64,000 nt of DNA from Longimicrobium sp. (GCA_036389795.1 DASVWD010000285.1:62001-126000), one strand, 5' to 3'. Shown: positions 55,001 through 63,689, numbered from the stretch's first letter. Notes: generated from the letters alone by a model not told the origin. Translations and numbers: made by a program.

Positions 55001-55821
55001 ACGGTATCCGTCCCACCGCCCGAGCCATAGAACACGGTGTCCGATCCACCGCCGCCCGAGCCCTGGAACGCGCCCTCGCCCGTCCCCCGCGCCTCGGGGC
55101 GCTGGCAGCTCAGGTCGCGCGTGATGCACGGGATGCGGATGGAGGGGCACACCGGCGTCGGCTGGCAGCAGATGAACAGCGTGGGGCTGAGCGTGCGGCA
55201 CGGCTGCGGGAACGTCTGGCAGGGAATCACCGGCGTCCGCTGGCAGCAGATGAACAGCGTGGGGCTCAGCGTCTGGCAGGGGATCACCGGCGTGCGCGGC
55301 TGGCACAGCGGATAGCTCGGGACGCACTGCATCTCGGTGGGCAGGATGCCGGGGCCGCCGGCGCCCGCCTGCGCGCCGCCGCCGTACGCCTGCGTCTCGC
55401 CGAAGTGGTCGTCCCAGAGCGCGCCGCCGAAGAAGCCTCCGCCCTGGCCGCCTCCCCCCGTTCCTCCTGGTTGCACCTGGGCCTCCTTTCGAATCCACAC
55501 CAGCGTTCCCGCCAGCGGACCCTTCCCGCCCGCGGGCTCGGTGTGCAGCACGTCGTCGCTGGGCACGTCGACCCAGGAGCGCAGTTCGGGGTCGAGGTAG
55601 ATCCGCGTGTGGTCCTCCCGCTCCGACGCGCCCGGGTAGCCGCTCAGCAGCGTGGTGCCGGGCGGGCTCGCCGGGTCGCCGACGATGCGGTCCGCGAAGC
55701 CGCCGTAGGTGCCTGCGCCTCCTCCGGCGCCGGCGTCGGCCTTCGCGCCCTCCTCGTAGTCGTCGGGCGTGGGCGGGGTCTCGGCGGAGGCGTCGTCGCG
55801 GGTGGTGCGCCGTCGCGCCAT
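52093..55821 (-). CDS. giant Cys-rich multi-repeat protein, putative RiPP substrate (1242 aa)
   Basis: The ATG at 55821 follows CCGGAGGAAGCC. Parts in order: a disordered start; an N-terminal domain (residues 41-115, with LLSGYPGASERED, HTRIYLDPEL, LHTEPAGG, TLVWIRKEAQ) shared with the neighbouring giant; Cys-Pro-rich stretches; about 14 tandem GSGGGTDTVYY units (about 257-408); and a long region of CP, TP and DTVFQGSGG units with eight copies of S-A-[VA]-D-[AG]-C-P-[TS]-x-x-C and four of LGIACT[VL]DC. There is no signal peptide or membrane helix. It is transcribed just before the kinase, HopA1 and LanC genes. The abundance of Ser, Thr and Cys fits a thioether substrate; the GGxGxD-like units could bind calcium instead. 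Confidence 0.68.
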   Translation of the reverse strand: MARRRTTRDDASAETPPTPDDYEEGAKADAGAGGGAGTYGGFADRIVGDPASPPGTTLLSGYPGASEREDHTRIYLDPELRSWVDVPSDDVLHTEPAGGKGPLAGTLVWIRKEAQVQPGGTGGGGQGGGFFGGALWDDHFGETQAYGGGAQAGAGGPGILPTEMQCVPSYPLCQPRTPVIPCQTLSPTLFICCQRTPVIPCQTFPQPCRTLSPTLFICCQPTPVCPSIRIPCITRDLSCQRPEARGTGEGAFQGSGGGGSDTVFYGSGGGTDTVYYGSGGESDTVFYGSGGGTDTVYYGSGGGSDTVYYGSGGGTDTVYYGSGGGTDTVYYGSGGGTDTVYYGSGGGTDTVYYGSGGGTDTVYYGSGGGTETVYYGSGGGTDTVYYGSGGGTDTVYYGSGGGTDTVYYDPGGGPTIQPTSWCQTMAFCPVTPRCPTRDPRSACCPSVFVLRCPTRFCPTQPWAGCPGPTQPPFCGPQSISCPSAVDACPTARCVSQACQAGAGAGTDTVFQGGGGTDTVFQPGGGGTDTVFQGSGGGEAAARGGVAVPTVYCATRQPPCPPPPSASTPGGCIQPKTTTCPSPQCTLRCGNTPAGPCVIFSQVQTQCCNTPACPSYPPVCPRTGQPPCLTSVPPWCPPPTEAPPQCPRTPRCPSAADGCPSARCPGGARGLQGAGADTVFQGSGGTGADTVFQGSGGTGADTVFQGSGGGADTVAFGAGPTATGCTVFPGCPPPPTRPPWPGCPPVTVPGPCPVRTLPPWPGCIPTVPPNPGCLPPTIPPRPGCPPPPPPTVPPRPGCPPPPPPTVPPRPGCPLTIPPICPPPRTFGGGLCPRRTLFEPGCIPVATGPGCPPVTPGCPIGPIDPRTPVINPQGPVFNPQGPVVGPGVFRPAGPQGAAGGGGPAWSAFCAGGAQRGMAGGAQGAPPTVGGCRSAADACPTGFCVPTSGPPQCPQPTVPPACPPPGTYDPARCPSVVDACPTARCITQDAGCQPAAEGAGGGGERGFAAPTVGRQCRSAVDACPTRPCPTPSFRPDQCPTTDPRRCPTLGIACTVDCPPRTTDPRQCPSAVDACPTRACTRIPEQCPTLGIACTVDCPRPTTDPRRCPSAVDACPTRACTATPEQCPTLGIACTVDCPTRGCTSTPQQCPTLGIACTLDCPTARCTTQDAGCQPQDRGGGGGGGFGGREAPATVGQQCRSAVDACPTGFCAPSLRPPQCPEGAGGGRGFDPQPTRARGFDPQPKC
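54598..55053 (-). repeat. 33-bp coding tandem repeat, ~14 units (GSGGGTDTVYY)
   Basis: About 14 contiguous in-frame units of 33 bases. Units differ mainly at synonymous positions (CCG/CCA, GTG/GTA), while the protein sequence is nearly constant except T/S/E at one position and Y/F at another. This points to selection on the peptide rather than recent slippage. Confidence 0.9.
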
Positions 55822-55959
55822 GGCTTCCTCCGGGATCGATGGACGGGGTGCCGCGCACCAGGCTTGAGGCGGCGCGCAGCGCATCCGGACGGGTACGGCC
55901 CTCCCCTCACGTGCGCCGCGGCTCCCCCGCAGAAGCGGGAGAGCTGCGGCGCCCTCGCC

Positions 55960-57492
55960 TCACCTGAAGACGGTGGGGCACGCGTAGGACGCGGTCGGGC
56001 CTTCGCAGCCCAGATAGGTCGGGCAGCGCAGCGACGGCGGGCAGCGCACGACGACCGACGGCGGGCACCAGGGAGTCGGCGGGCAGCGCGGCGTCCGCGG
56101 GCAGCGCACGACGGACGGCGGGCACCACGGGGTGACCGGCGGCGTCGGGCACGGCAGCCCGGCCGAGGGGCACCACTCGGTCGGCAGGATCCCCGGGCCG
56201 GTGCCGGCGCCGGAGCCGTAGTAGACGGTGTCCGTTCCGCCGCCCGAGCCGTAGTAGACCGTGTCGGTCCCCCCGCCCGAGCCGTAGTAGACGGTGTCCG
56301 TCCCACCGCCCGAGCCGTAGTAGACGGTGTCGGTTCCGCCGCCGGAGCCGTAGTAGACGGTGTCGGCCCCGCCGCCGGAGCCGTAGTAGACGGTGTCCGC
56401 CCCGCCGCCCGATCCGTAGTAGACGGTGTCCGTCCCGCCTCCCGAACCGTAGTAGACCGTGTCGGCCCCGCCACCCGATCCGTAGTAGACGGTGTCGGCC
56501 CCGCCGCCCGAGCCGTAGAAGACCGTGTCGCTGCCGCCGCCGGAGCCGTAGACGACGGTGTCGGCGCCGCCGCCCGAGCCCTGGACTCCCCGGAACTGCT
56601 CCTGGAACCCGCCCGGCGGGCAGAAGCGCGTGGGGCACGCGTCCACCGCCGACGCCGGACAGCGGATGACCGCCGACGGCGGGCAGCGGACGGCGATCGA
56701 GGGGATGCAGGGCCGCGCGACCGACGGGACGCAGGGCACGATCCCCGAGGGGCAGCGGACGAGCACCGAGGGGCCGCAGGGGCGCACCACCGACGGCCGC
56801 GGGCAGACGATCGCCGACGGGCCGCACGGGAACGCGAGGGATGCCGCGCCGGCTGCTCCGGCCGCGCCGAAGGCCACAGTGTCGGCGTTCACGGTGTCGC
56901 TCCCCATCCCCCCGCCCGCCGCCACCGTGTCGCTCCCCTCCACGCCGCGGCGCGCGGCCGGCGGGTTGACGCGAAGGCCCGGCGTGGGATTGACCACCGG
57001 CGTGAATCCCCAGATCTGCCAGCAGTTGGGCTTGGTCGGGCAGAACAGGCTGGGACAGCTCAACGAGCATTCCTCCGAGCGCGGGATCGCGAAGGCGCCG
57101 GGGGCGACGCCTCCGCGGGCCGCCACGGTGTCGCCCACGTTCTGGTCCCACACCGGCCCCTCGAAGAAGCCCGCGCGCTGGCGGGTGCCGCCGGCCGGGC
57201 CGTGCAGCGCCTGCGCGTCCGCGCGGATCCACACCAGCGTCCTGGCCAGCGGCCCCTCGCCCCCCGACGGCTCGGTGTGGAGGATGTCGTCGTTGGGGAC
57301 GTCGGCGTAGCCGGAGAGCTCGGCGTCGAAGTAGATGCGGGTGTGTCCCTCCTCGTTCGACGCGCCCAGGTAGCCGCTCAGCAGCCGCGTGCGCGGCGGG
57401 TCGGCCGGGTCGCCCACCAGCCGGGCGACGAAGTCGTCGCCGGGGAGCACCGGTCCTGGGGAACCGCCACCCGCCTCGTCCTGGTCAGACAT
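55960..57492 (-). CDS. giant Cys-rich multi-repeat protein, shorter paralogue (510 aa)
   Basis: The ATG at 57492 follows CCGGAGGCCCCT. Residues 20-94 form the same N-terminal domain as in the larger neighbour (LLSGYLGASNEEG, HTRIYFDAEL, VPNDDILHTEPSGG, TLVWIRADAQ). Then come a Cys-poor linker, a Cys-Pro-Ser-rich stretch (CPSGIVPCVPSVARPCIPS region, about 250-280), one ASAVDACPTRFC copy, about 11 GSGGG[TA]DTVYY units (about 305-428) and a C-terminal stretch with C-P-x-x-x-x-C spacing. It is first in the minus-strand row giant, giant, kinase, HopA1, LanC. The shared N-domain may be the leader recognised by the enzymes. Confidence 0.68.
   Translation of the reverse strand: MSDQDEAGGGSPGPVLPGDDFVARLVGDPADPPRTRLLSGYLGASNEEGHTRIYFDAELSGYADVPNDDILHTEPSGGEGPLARTLVWIRADAQALHGPAGGTRQRAGFFEGPVWDQNVGDTVAARGGVAPGAFAIPRSEECSLSCPSLFCPTKPNCWQIWGFTPVVNPTPGLRVNPPAARRGVEGSDTVAAGGGMGSDTVNADTVAFGAAGAAGAASLAFPCGPSAIVCPRPSVVRPCGPSVLVRCPSGIVPCVPSVARPCIPSIAVRCPPSAVIRCPASAVDACPTRFCPPGGFQEQFRGVQGSGGGADTVVYGSGGGSDTVFYGSGGGADTVYYGSGGGADTVYYGSGGGTDTVYYGSGGGADTVYYGSGGGADTVYYGSGGGTDTVYYGSGGGTDTVYYGSGGGTDTVYYGSGGGTDTVYYGSGAGTGPGILPTEWCPSAGLPCPTPPVTPWCPPSVVRCPRTPRCPPTPWCPPSVVVRCPPSLRCPTYLGCEGPTASYACPTVFR
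56210..56578 (-). repeat. 33-bp coding tandem repeat, ~11 units (GSGGG[TA]DTVYY)
   Basis: Eleven units homologous to those in the larger giant, with Ala or Thr alternating at the position before Asp. They sit between the SAVDACPT copy and the Cys-Pro-rich end. Confidence 0.9.
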
Positions 57493-58325
57493 AGGGGCCT
57501 CCGGAATAGGGAGGGAGGGAAGGGGAAGGGCCGGCGGTGCGTGCGGCACCGCGGCCGCCGGTGGGTCCGCGGGAGTGGGGCGCATTTTCCGCCCGGCGCG
57601 CGCGCCGGGAGCGGGGGAGCCCGGGGCAATCCCCGTGCCCGCTTCCGCGCCGATGCGGCCTCTCCGCGGACGCGGGTGCCCCGGCGCGACTTGCGGCCTC
57701 CCCGGTAATCAGCCGTTTGCCGCGCGCGCCGGCGCCTGCGGGGCGCGCGAGGGACAAAGCGGGACACCGCTGCCGCGCCCGGCGCGCCCGCCGGCGGCCG
57801 CGGCGAGATCCGGAATTCCGGCCGCGGAGGAGCACGAAGGGGACGCACCGGGCCGCGCGCTCCCCGCGCGGAGCGCGTCGCGGGCCGACTCATCCGCCCG
57901 TCCTCCCGTCGGAGAAATTCCGGATTAATCGGCGTCCAGAGATCGGCGAAACGTTCTTGAACGATGGTTCGGGATGAGGCGTAAAACTCCGCGGCAGACC
58001 TTCTGAACATGCTCGTATCTATGGGCAAATCAAGGGTTTAGGCCACTTTAAACCTGAACAGCTCGGTGCAGTGCACTGTTCAGGTGCACCGGATTGGTGC
58101 ACTCGCGCGGGTGTCCACTACTCATCTGTTTACGCCGGAATTCCCTGGCAACACTCGTTTTCGTCGAGCGGCGCGATCGGGGAACACCCCTTGCCTTAGT
58201 CCGGGCGACTCCCCACGCACCCGTTTGGAGGTCGCCCCACCCGCCGGCTCGTCCGGACCGGCGCCGTCCGCGGGGCGTGGGGGAAGTCGGCAGGACCCAG
58301 TTCAACCCCACCCTCTCGGAGGACC
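57493..58325. other. 834-bp divergent intergenic region with GTGCA sites
   Basis: The region lies between the start of the giant-protein row (minus) and the multicopper oxidase (plus). The 57.90-58.15 kb part is lower in GC and should contain both promoters. Three GTGCAC-type dyads occur close together: GTGCAGTGCAC at 58066-58076, GGTGCACC at 58083-58090 and GGTGCAC at 58096-58102, suggesting an operator. Large open frames here in other frames lack protein character. Confidence 0.5.
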
Positions 58326-61300
58326 ATGCATCACAGACCCACACCCGTGCCCCGCGCAGCCGCGTGGGCCCGGGCGGGCGGCCTCGCCGCACTGGCGTCG
58401 GCGCTGGCCGCGGGCGGTCTCGGCGCGCAGACGTGCGCGCGGACGATCCGGGCGGAGGTCGTGGCGATCGACCAGGCGATCTGGTACAACCGCCTGGGCG
58501 CGCACGACCCCACCGCCATGATCTACGCCCTTAAGCGCGACGTGGTGCCCGCCAGCGGCACCGTGCTCTCCGCCGGCAACGCCAAGCTGCGCCCGGGCAA
58601 GCGGCCCCGTCCGCTGACGCTCCGGGCCAACGAGGGCGACTGCCTGCAGATCGTCTTCACCAACCTCCTCTCCAGCACGGCCCTCAGCAACCAGCCGGGG
58701 ACGCGCGCCGCCAGCGTGCACGTGATGGGGATGCAGAACGTCACCGGCATCGCCGACGACGGCAGCAACGTGGGCGCCAACGCCAGCAGCCTGGTGGAGC
58801 CGGGCGCCACGCGCACCTACACGCTGTACGCCGAGAAGGAAGGCACCTACCTGATGTACAGCGCCGCCCAGACCACGGGCGGCGACGGCGACGGCGGCAC
58901 CCTCTTCAAGGGCCTCTTCGGGGCCCTGAACGTGGAGCCCAGGGGCGCCGAGTGGTACCGCAGCCAGGTGACCGCCGAGGACATGGCGCTCGCCACGCGG
59001 AAGGACGGCGCCGGCAACCCGGTGCGCACCGCGCAGGGGCACCCGGTGATCAACTACGACGCCGTCTACCCCACGGGGCACGCGCTCGCCGGCCGGCCGA
59101 TCCTGAAGATGCTCGTCAACAACGAGATCGTGCACGGCGACCTGACCGCGGTGATCACCGGCCCCAACAAGGGGAACTTCCCCCCGGGGACCTTCCCCCC
59201 CGTGGTGGTGGAGCGCGACCGGCACCGGCCGTTCCGCGAGTACACCATCGTCTTCCACGACGAGGTGGGGCTCGTGCAGGCGTTCAACAACGTCTTCGAG
59301 GACCCCAAGTTCGACCACACCCTGCACTCCGGGCGCGACGCCTTCTCCATCAACTACGGCACCGGCGGCATCGGCGCCGAGGTGCTGGCCAACCGCTTCG
59401 GCGTGGGGCCGATGAAGGACTGCACCGAGTGCAAGTACGAGGAGTTCTTCCTCACCAGCTGGGCGGTCGGCGACCCGGCGATGGTCGTCGACGTGCCGGC
59501 CGACGCCGACGCCAACGGCGACGGGATCCCCGACCGGGGCGCCAAGGCCACCAAGGCGCTCTTCCCCGACGACCCGTCGAACGTGTACCACAGCTACATG
59601 AACGACCACGTGAAGTTCAGGAACCTTCACGCGGGGCCCAAGGAGCACCACATCTTCCACCTGCACGCCCACCAGTGGCTGCACTCGCCGAACTCCGACA
59701 ACTCGACGTACCTGGACTCCCAGGCGATCGGGCCGGGCGGCGGCTACACCTACGAGATCACCTACGACGGCGGGAGCAACCGGAACAAGACGCCGGCCGA
59801 CGCCATCTTCCACTGCCACTTCTACCCGCACTTCGCCATGGGCATGTGGGGGATGTGGCGCAACCACGACGTCTTCGAGGCGGGCACCCAGCTGGGCACC
59901 GACGGCCGCCCCGTGGCGGGCGCGCGCGCGCTGCCGGACGGCGAGATCGCGGCCGGCACGCCGATCCCGGCGCTGGTGCCGCTGCCGACCTACGCGCTGG
60001 CCCCGATGCCGACGGCGACCATGCCGGGCTACCCGTTCTACATCCCGGGCATCGCCGGGCACCGGCCGCCCAAGCCGCCGCTCGACACGCGCGTGGACGG
60101 CGGGCTCAACCGCCACGTGGTGCGCAGCGGCACGGCCCACGCCCCGCCGCTCAACCGGCTGGACTTCAGCAAGGAGAACGTGACCATGGTCGCGGACTCG
60201 CTGCCGGAGAACGGCACCCCGCGCGAGCAGGCGGCCATGGCGTTCCACGCCCGCCGCTCGCAGCCCACCTTCCGCTTCGACCCGAACACGGGCGCGGTGG
60301 TGGCCGACACCTTCCTCACCAACGGCCGCCCCCCCGTGGCGGGCGCGCCGTTCGCCGACCCCTGCATCGACGACTTCGGGCGGCCCACGGGGACGCCGCG
60401 CCTGTACAAGGCGGCCGGCTTCCAGGTCGACGCCAAGTACAACAAGGCGGGGTGGCACTTCCCGCAGCACCGCATGTTCTCGCTCTGGCAGGACGTCGAC
60501 TCGGTGATCCGCGGCGTGCGCCCGCCCGAGCCGATGTTCATCCGGGCCAACACCGGTGACTGCATCGAGTACCGGCTGGTGAACCTGATCCCCAAGGACT
60601 ACGAGCTGGACGACTTCCAGGTGAAGACGCCCACCGACGTCATCGGGCAGCACATCCACCTGGTGAAGTTCGACGTGACCAGCTCCGACGGCGCGGCGAA
60701 CGGCTTCAACTACGAGGACGGCTCCATGTCGCCGGGCGAGGTGGTGGAGCGCATCCACGCCATCCGCCGCCAGAACGGCTGCAGCGGGCTGGACTCGGGC
60801 GACCCGCGCGACGGCAGCTTCGCCTGCCCCGTGGCCGAGGCGCACCCCTTCTTCGGGGCGGGCCCCAACGGCACCTGGATCGGCGCGCAGGAGACGGTGC
60901 AGCGCTGGTACGTCGACAACGTGCTGAACCAGCAGGGGAAGGACCGCACGCTGCGCACGGTGTTCACGCACGACCACTTCGGACCCTCCACCCACCAGCA
61001 GACCGGCCTGTACGCCGGCCTGGTGACCGAGCCCGCGGGCTCGCGCTGGCGCGACCCGGAGACGGGCACCTTCTTCGGCAGCCGCGACGACGGCGGGCCC
61101 ACCAGCTGGCGGGCCGACATCCTCACGGCCGCCGCCGACTCGAGCTACCGCGAGTTCAACCTGCAGATCGCCGACTTCACCCTGGCCTACCGGGCGGGGT
61201 CGAACAACGCCCTGCGCCCCTTCACCGACCCGGCCACCGGCCACACGGTGCTGGGGATCGCCGACCCGGCCAACGCCGTCAACCCGGCCGGCAAGTTCGA

Positions 61301-63689
61301 GGACGCGCTCCCGAACCTGCTGATGCCGCCCGTCCGCAAGGGGCACTGCCCCAGCGAGAACGAGAGCGTGGCCGCCACCCTCACCCCGCCGTGCCCGGAG
61401 CTGCTCTCCGCGGACGACCCCGGCACCATGGCGGTGAACTACCGCAACGAGCCGCTGGCGCTCAGGGTGCGCAACCCGAGCTCCAACACGCAGGCCACGG
61501 GCGACGCGGGCGACCTCTCGCTCGGCTTCTCGTCGGTGGTCACGCGCGACGACCCGGCGTTCAACGTGCAGCCCGGCTTCTACCGTCCGCTCACCAACGG
61601 CGTGGCGGGGGGCGACCCCTTCACCCCGCTGCTGCGGGCGTACGAGGACGACCGGGTGCAGGTGCGCGTGCTGGTGGGCGCGCACGAGGAAGGGCACAAC
61701 TTCAGCGTGAGCGGCGTCGAGTGGCTGTTCGAGCCCTCCGACAGCGCGTCGGGGTACCGCAACAGCCAGATGATGGGGATCAGCGAGCACTACGAGTTCG
61801 TGCTCCCGCCGCTTCCCAGCAACACCAACGGCAACGCGGCCGACTACCTGTACCAGGGCGGCTCGGCCACCGACGACCTGTGGAACGGCATGTGGGGGAT
61901 CCTGCGCGCCTACCGCAGCACGCAGAACGACCTGCTGGCGCTGCCGAACAACACCGACGGCTCCACCGCGCTCACCCAGTCGACGACCACGTACGACGGC
62001 ACGCTCGCCAGCGAGTCGAGCACCACCTCGTCGACCGCGGTGATGGAGGAGCCGTGCTGCACCACCGGCGAGCCGGTCTACACCACCACCGACACCGGTG
62101 ACAGCGCCGACGACCCGATCGTGGGCGGCGACGGCACCGGGAGCGGCACCACCACCGTCGAGGAGCCGACCTACACCGACACCTGCACCTCCGACGGCAC
62201 CACGACGACGGCCGACGGGACGACGTCGACGGACGCGTACGCGATCTCGGACCCGTGCCTCCAGGCGCAGTCGGCGGCGGGGCAGGGCCCCGGCTTCGGC
62301 GGGGGCAACGGGTTCAAGGGGGTCTGCCCCACGGGCTCGCCGCTGCGGCAGTTCGACGTGAGCGCGGTGGCGGCCAGCGTGGCGCTGCCGAACGGGCGGC
62401 TGGTCTACAACAGCCGCACCACCAACGGCGGGCCGCTCAACGACCCGTCGGCGATCATGTACGTGTACACGGTCGACCTGAACACGAACGGGACGCTGAA
62501 GTCCACGGCGCCGGTGGAACCGCTGGTCCTCAGGGCCAACGCCGGCGACTGCATCGAGGTGGTGCTGCGCAACAAGCTGCCCGCCACGCTGCAGGACCCG
62601 GACGGGTTCAACACCCTGCCGATGATCGTGGACCAGTTCAACGCCAACCACGTCGACCCGTCGCGGCGCGTGGGGCTGCACCCGCAGTTGGTGGCCATGG
62701 ACGTCACCAGGAGCGACGGCAGCCGGGTGGGCTTCAACCCGCAGACGGTGGTGGACCCGGGCAAGCGCATCACCTACCAGTGGTTCGCGGGCGAGGTGTC
62801 GCTGCAGGGCGGCGTCATCACCAGCAAGCCGGTGGAGTACGGGGCGATCAACCTGATCCCCTCGGACCGCATCAAGCACCCCAACAAGGGCGCCATCGCG
62901 GCGCTGGTGGTGGAGCCGCAGGGCGCCACCTGGACCACCGACGCCGGCACCCGCGCCTCGGCCACCGTCACCAAGGCCGACGGCGTGACCTTCCGCGAGT
63001 TCGTGGCGCTGTTCCAGAACGACGTGAACCTGCGCTTCGGCAGCGCGTTCGCGGGCTTCGCGGCCGGCGGGCCGGTGCCGAACCTGGCCGACGCCGAGGA
63101 CGCGGAAGACTCGGGGCAGAAGGGCTTCAACTACCGGACGGAGCCCCTGTGGTTCCGGATGGGCTTCGCCCCGAACACGCCGCTGGAGACCACGCGCGGC
63201 TTCAACTTCCGCAACGCGCTCAGCAACGTGCAGGTGGGCGGCAACCCCCAGACGCCGGTGTTCACGGCGACCGCGGGGCAGTCGGTGCGCTTCCGGGTGC
63301 TGCACCCCGGCGGCCACGCCCGCAACCACGTGTTCCAGCTGCACGGGCACGCGTGGGAGGAAGAGCCGTACCTGCGCGGCTCGACGGTGCTGGGCCACAA
63401 CCCGCTCTCGGAGATCAAGGGGTCGCAGATCGGCCACGGCCCCACCAACCACTTCGACGCGCTGCTGAAGGGCGGCGCGGGCGGCCGGTTCCGGATCACG
63501 GGCGACTACCTGTTCCGTGACCAGAGCTCGTTCCACTTCGACGGCGGCATGTGGGGGCTGCTGCGGGTGACGGCCGGCACGGGCAACAACGGCGCCGACG
63601 CCGACAACACCGGCGGCACGACGTCGAGCACCAACACCACTCCCCTGACCTGCACGACCGACAAGAAGGGCAACACGGTCTGCAGCTGA
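58326..63689 (+). CDS. giant multicopper oxidase-like protein (1787 aa)
   Basis: An exported protein (signal ending GLGAQ near residue 35) built of several cupredoxin domains. The opening block [LI]-R-A-N-x-G-D-C recurs at about residues 98, 738 and 1400, showing three repeated modules. Only the first has the full copper set: HHIFHLHAHQW (about 440-450) and FHCHFYPHFAMGMW (about 493-506). Others keep partial sites (FTHDHFGPSTHQ about 877, HVFQLHGHAWEEEPY about 1668). A calcium-loop-like DADANGDGIPDRG lies in module 1. A Thr/Ser/Cys-rich linker (about 1220-1310) precedes module 3. Giant oxidases of this kind include bacterial Mn(II) oxidases; the true substrate is unknown. A terminator follows. 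Confidence 0.82.
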   Translation: MHHRPTPVPRAAAWARAGGLAALASALAAGGLGAQTCARTIRAEVVAIDQAIWYNRLGAHDPTAMIYALKRDVVPASGTVLSAGNAKLRPGKRPRPLTLRANEGDCLQIVFTNLLSSTALSNQPGTRAASVHVMGMQNVTGIADDGSNVGANASSLVEPGATRTYTLYAEKEGTYLMYSAAQTTGGDGDGGTLFKGLFGALNVEPRGAEWYRSQVTAEDMALATRKDGAGNPVRTAQGHPVINYDAVYPTGHALAGRPILKMLVNNEIVHGDLTAVITGPNKGNFPPGTFPPVVVERDRHRPFREYTIVFHDEVGLVQAFNNVFEDPKFDHTLHSGRDAFSINYGTGGIGAEVLANRFGVGPMKDCTECKYEEFFLTSWAVGDPAMVVDVPADADANGDGIPDRGAKATKALFPDDPSNVYHSYMNDHVKFRNLHAGPKEHHIFHLHAHQWLHSPNSDNSTYLDSQAIGPGGGYTYEITYDGGSNRNKTPADAIFHCHFYPHFAMGMWGMWRNHDVFEAGTQLGTDGRPVAGARALPDGEIAAGTPIPALVPLPTYALAPMPTATMPGYPFYIPGIAGHRPPKPPLDTRVDGGLNRHVVRSGTAHAPPLNRLDFSKENVTMVADSLPENGTPREQAAMAFHARRSQPTFRFDPNTGAVVADTFLTNGRPPVAGAPFADPCIDDFGRPTGTPRLYKAAGFQVDAKYNKAGWHFPQHRMFSLWQDVDSVIRGVRPPEPMFIRANTGDCIEYRLVNLIPKDYELDDFQVKTPTDVIGQHIHLVKFDVTSSDGAANGFNYEDGSMSPGEVVERIHAIRRQNGCSGLDSGDPRDGSFACPVAEAHPFFGAGPNGTWIGAQETVQRWYVDNVLNQQGKDRTLRTVFTHDHFGPSTHQQTGLYAGLVTEPAGSRWRDPETGTFFGSRDDGGPTSWRADILTAAADSSYREFNLQIADFTLAYRAGSNNALRPFTDPATGHTVLGIADPANAVNPAGKFEDALPNLLMPPVRKGHCPSENESVAATLTPPCPELLSADDPGTMAVNYRNEPLALRVRNPSSNTQATGDAGDLSLGFSSVVTRDDPAFNVQPGFYRPLTNGVAGGDPFTPLLRAYEDDRVQVRVLVGAHEEGHNFSVSGVEWLFEPSDSASGYRNSQMMGISEHYEFVLPPLPSNTNGNAADYLYQGGSATDDLWNGMWGILRAYRSTQNDLLALPNNTDGSTALTQSTTTYDGTLASESSTTSSTAVMEEPCCTTGEPVYTTTDTGDSADDPIVGGDGTGSGTTTVEEPTYTDTCTSDGTTTTADGTTSTDAYAISDPCLQAQSAAGQGPGFGGGNGFKGVCPTGSPLRQFDVSAVAASVALPNGRLVYNSRTTNGGPLNDPSAIMYVYTVDLNTNGTLKSTAPVEPLVLRANAGDCIEVVLRNKLPATLQDPDGFNTLPMIVDQFNANHVDPSRRVGLHPQLVAMDVTRSDGSRVGFNPQTVVDPGKRITYQWFAGEVSLQGGVITSKPVEYGAINLIPSDRIKHPNKGAIAALVVEPQGATWTTDAGTRASATVTKADGVTFREFVALFQNDVNLRFGSAFAGFAAGGPVPNLADAEDAEDSGQKGFNYRTEPLWFRMGFAPNTPLETTRGFNFRNALSNVQVGGNPQTPVFTATAGQSVRFRVLHPGGHARNHVFQLHGHAWEEEPYLRGSTVLGHNPLSEIKGSQIGHGPTNHFDALLKGGAGGRFRITGDYLFRDQSSFHFDGGMWGLLRVTAGTGNNGADADNTGGTTSSTNTTPLTCTTDKKGNTVCS

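Noticed and set aside
54598..56578. CRISPR-like array of 33-bp repeats
   Set aside because: Units are contiguous with no spacers and translate in frame into a constant peptide; this is a coding tandem repeat.
57378..58028. 216-codon minus-strand frame upstream of the first giant gene
   Set aside because: The first 45 residues look vaguely protein-like, but the rest is Arg/Pro/Ala low complexity overlapping the giant gene in another frame.
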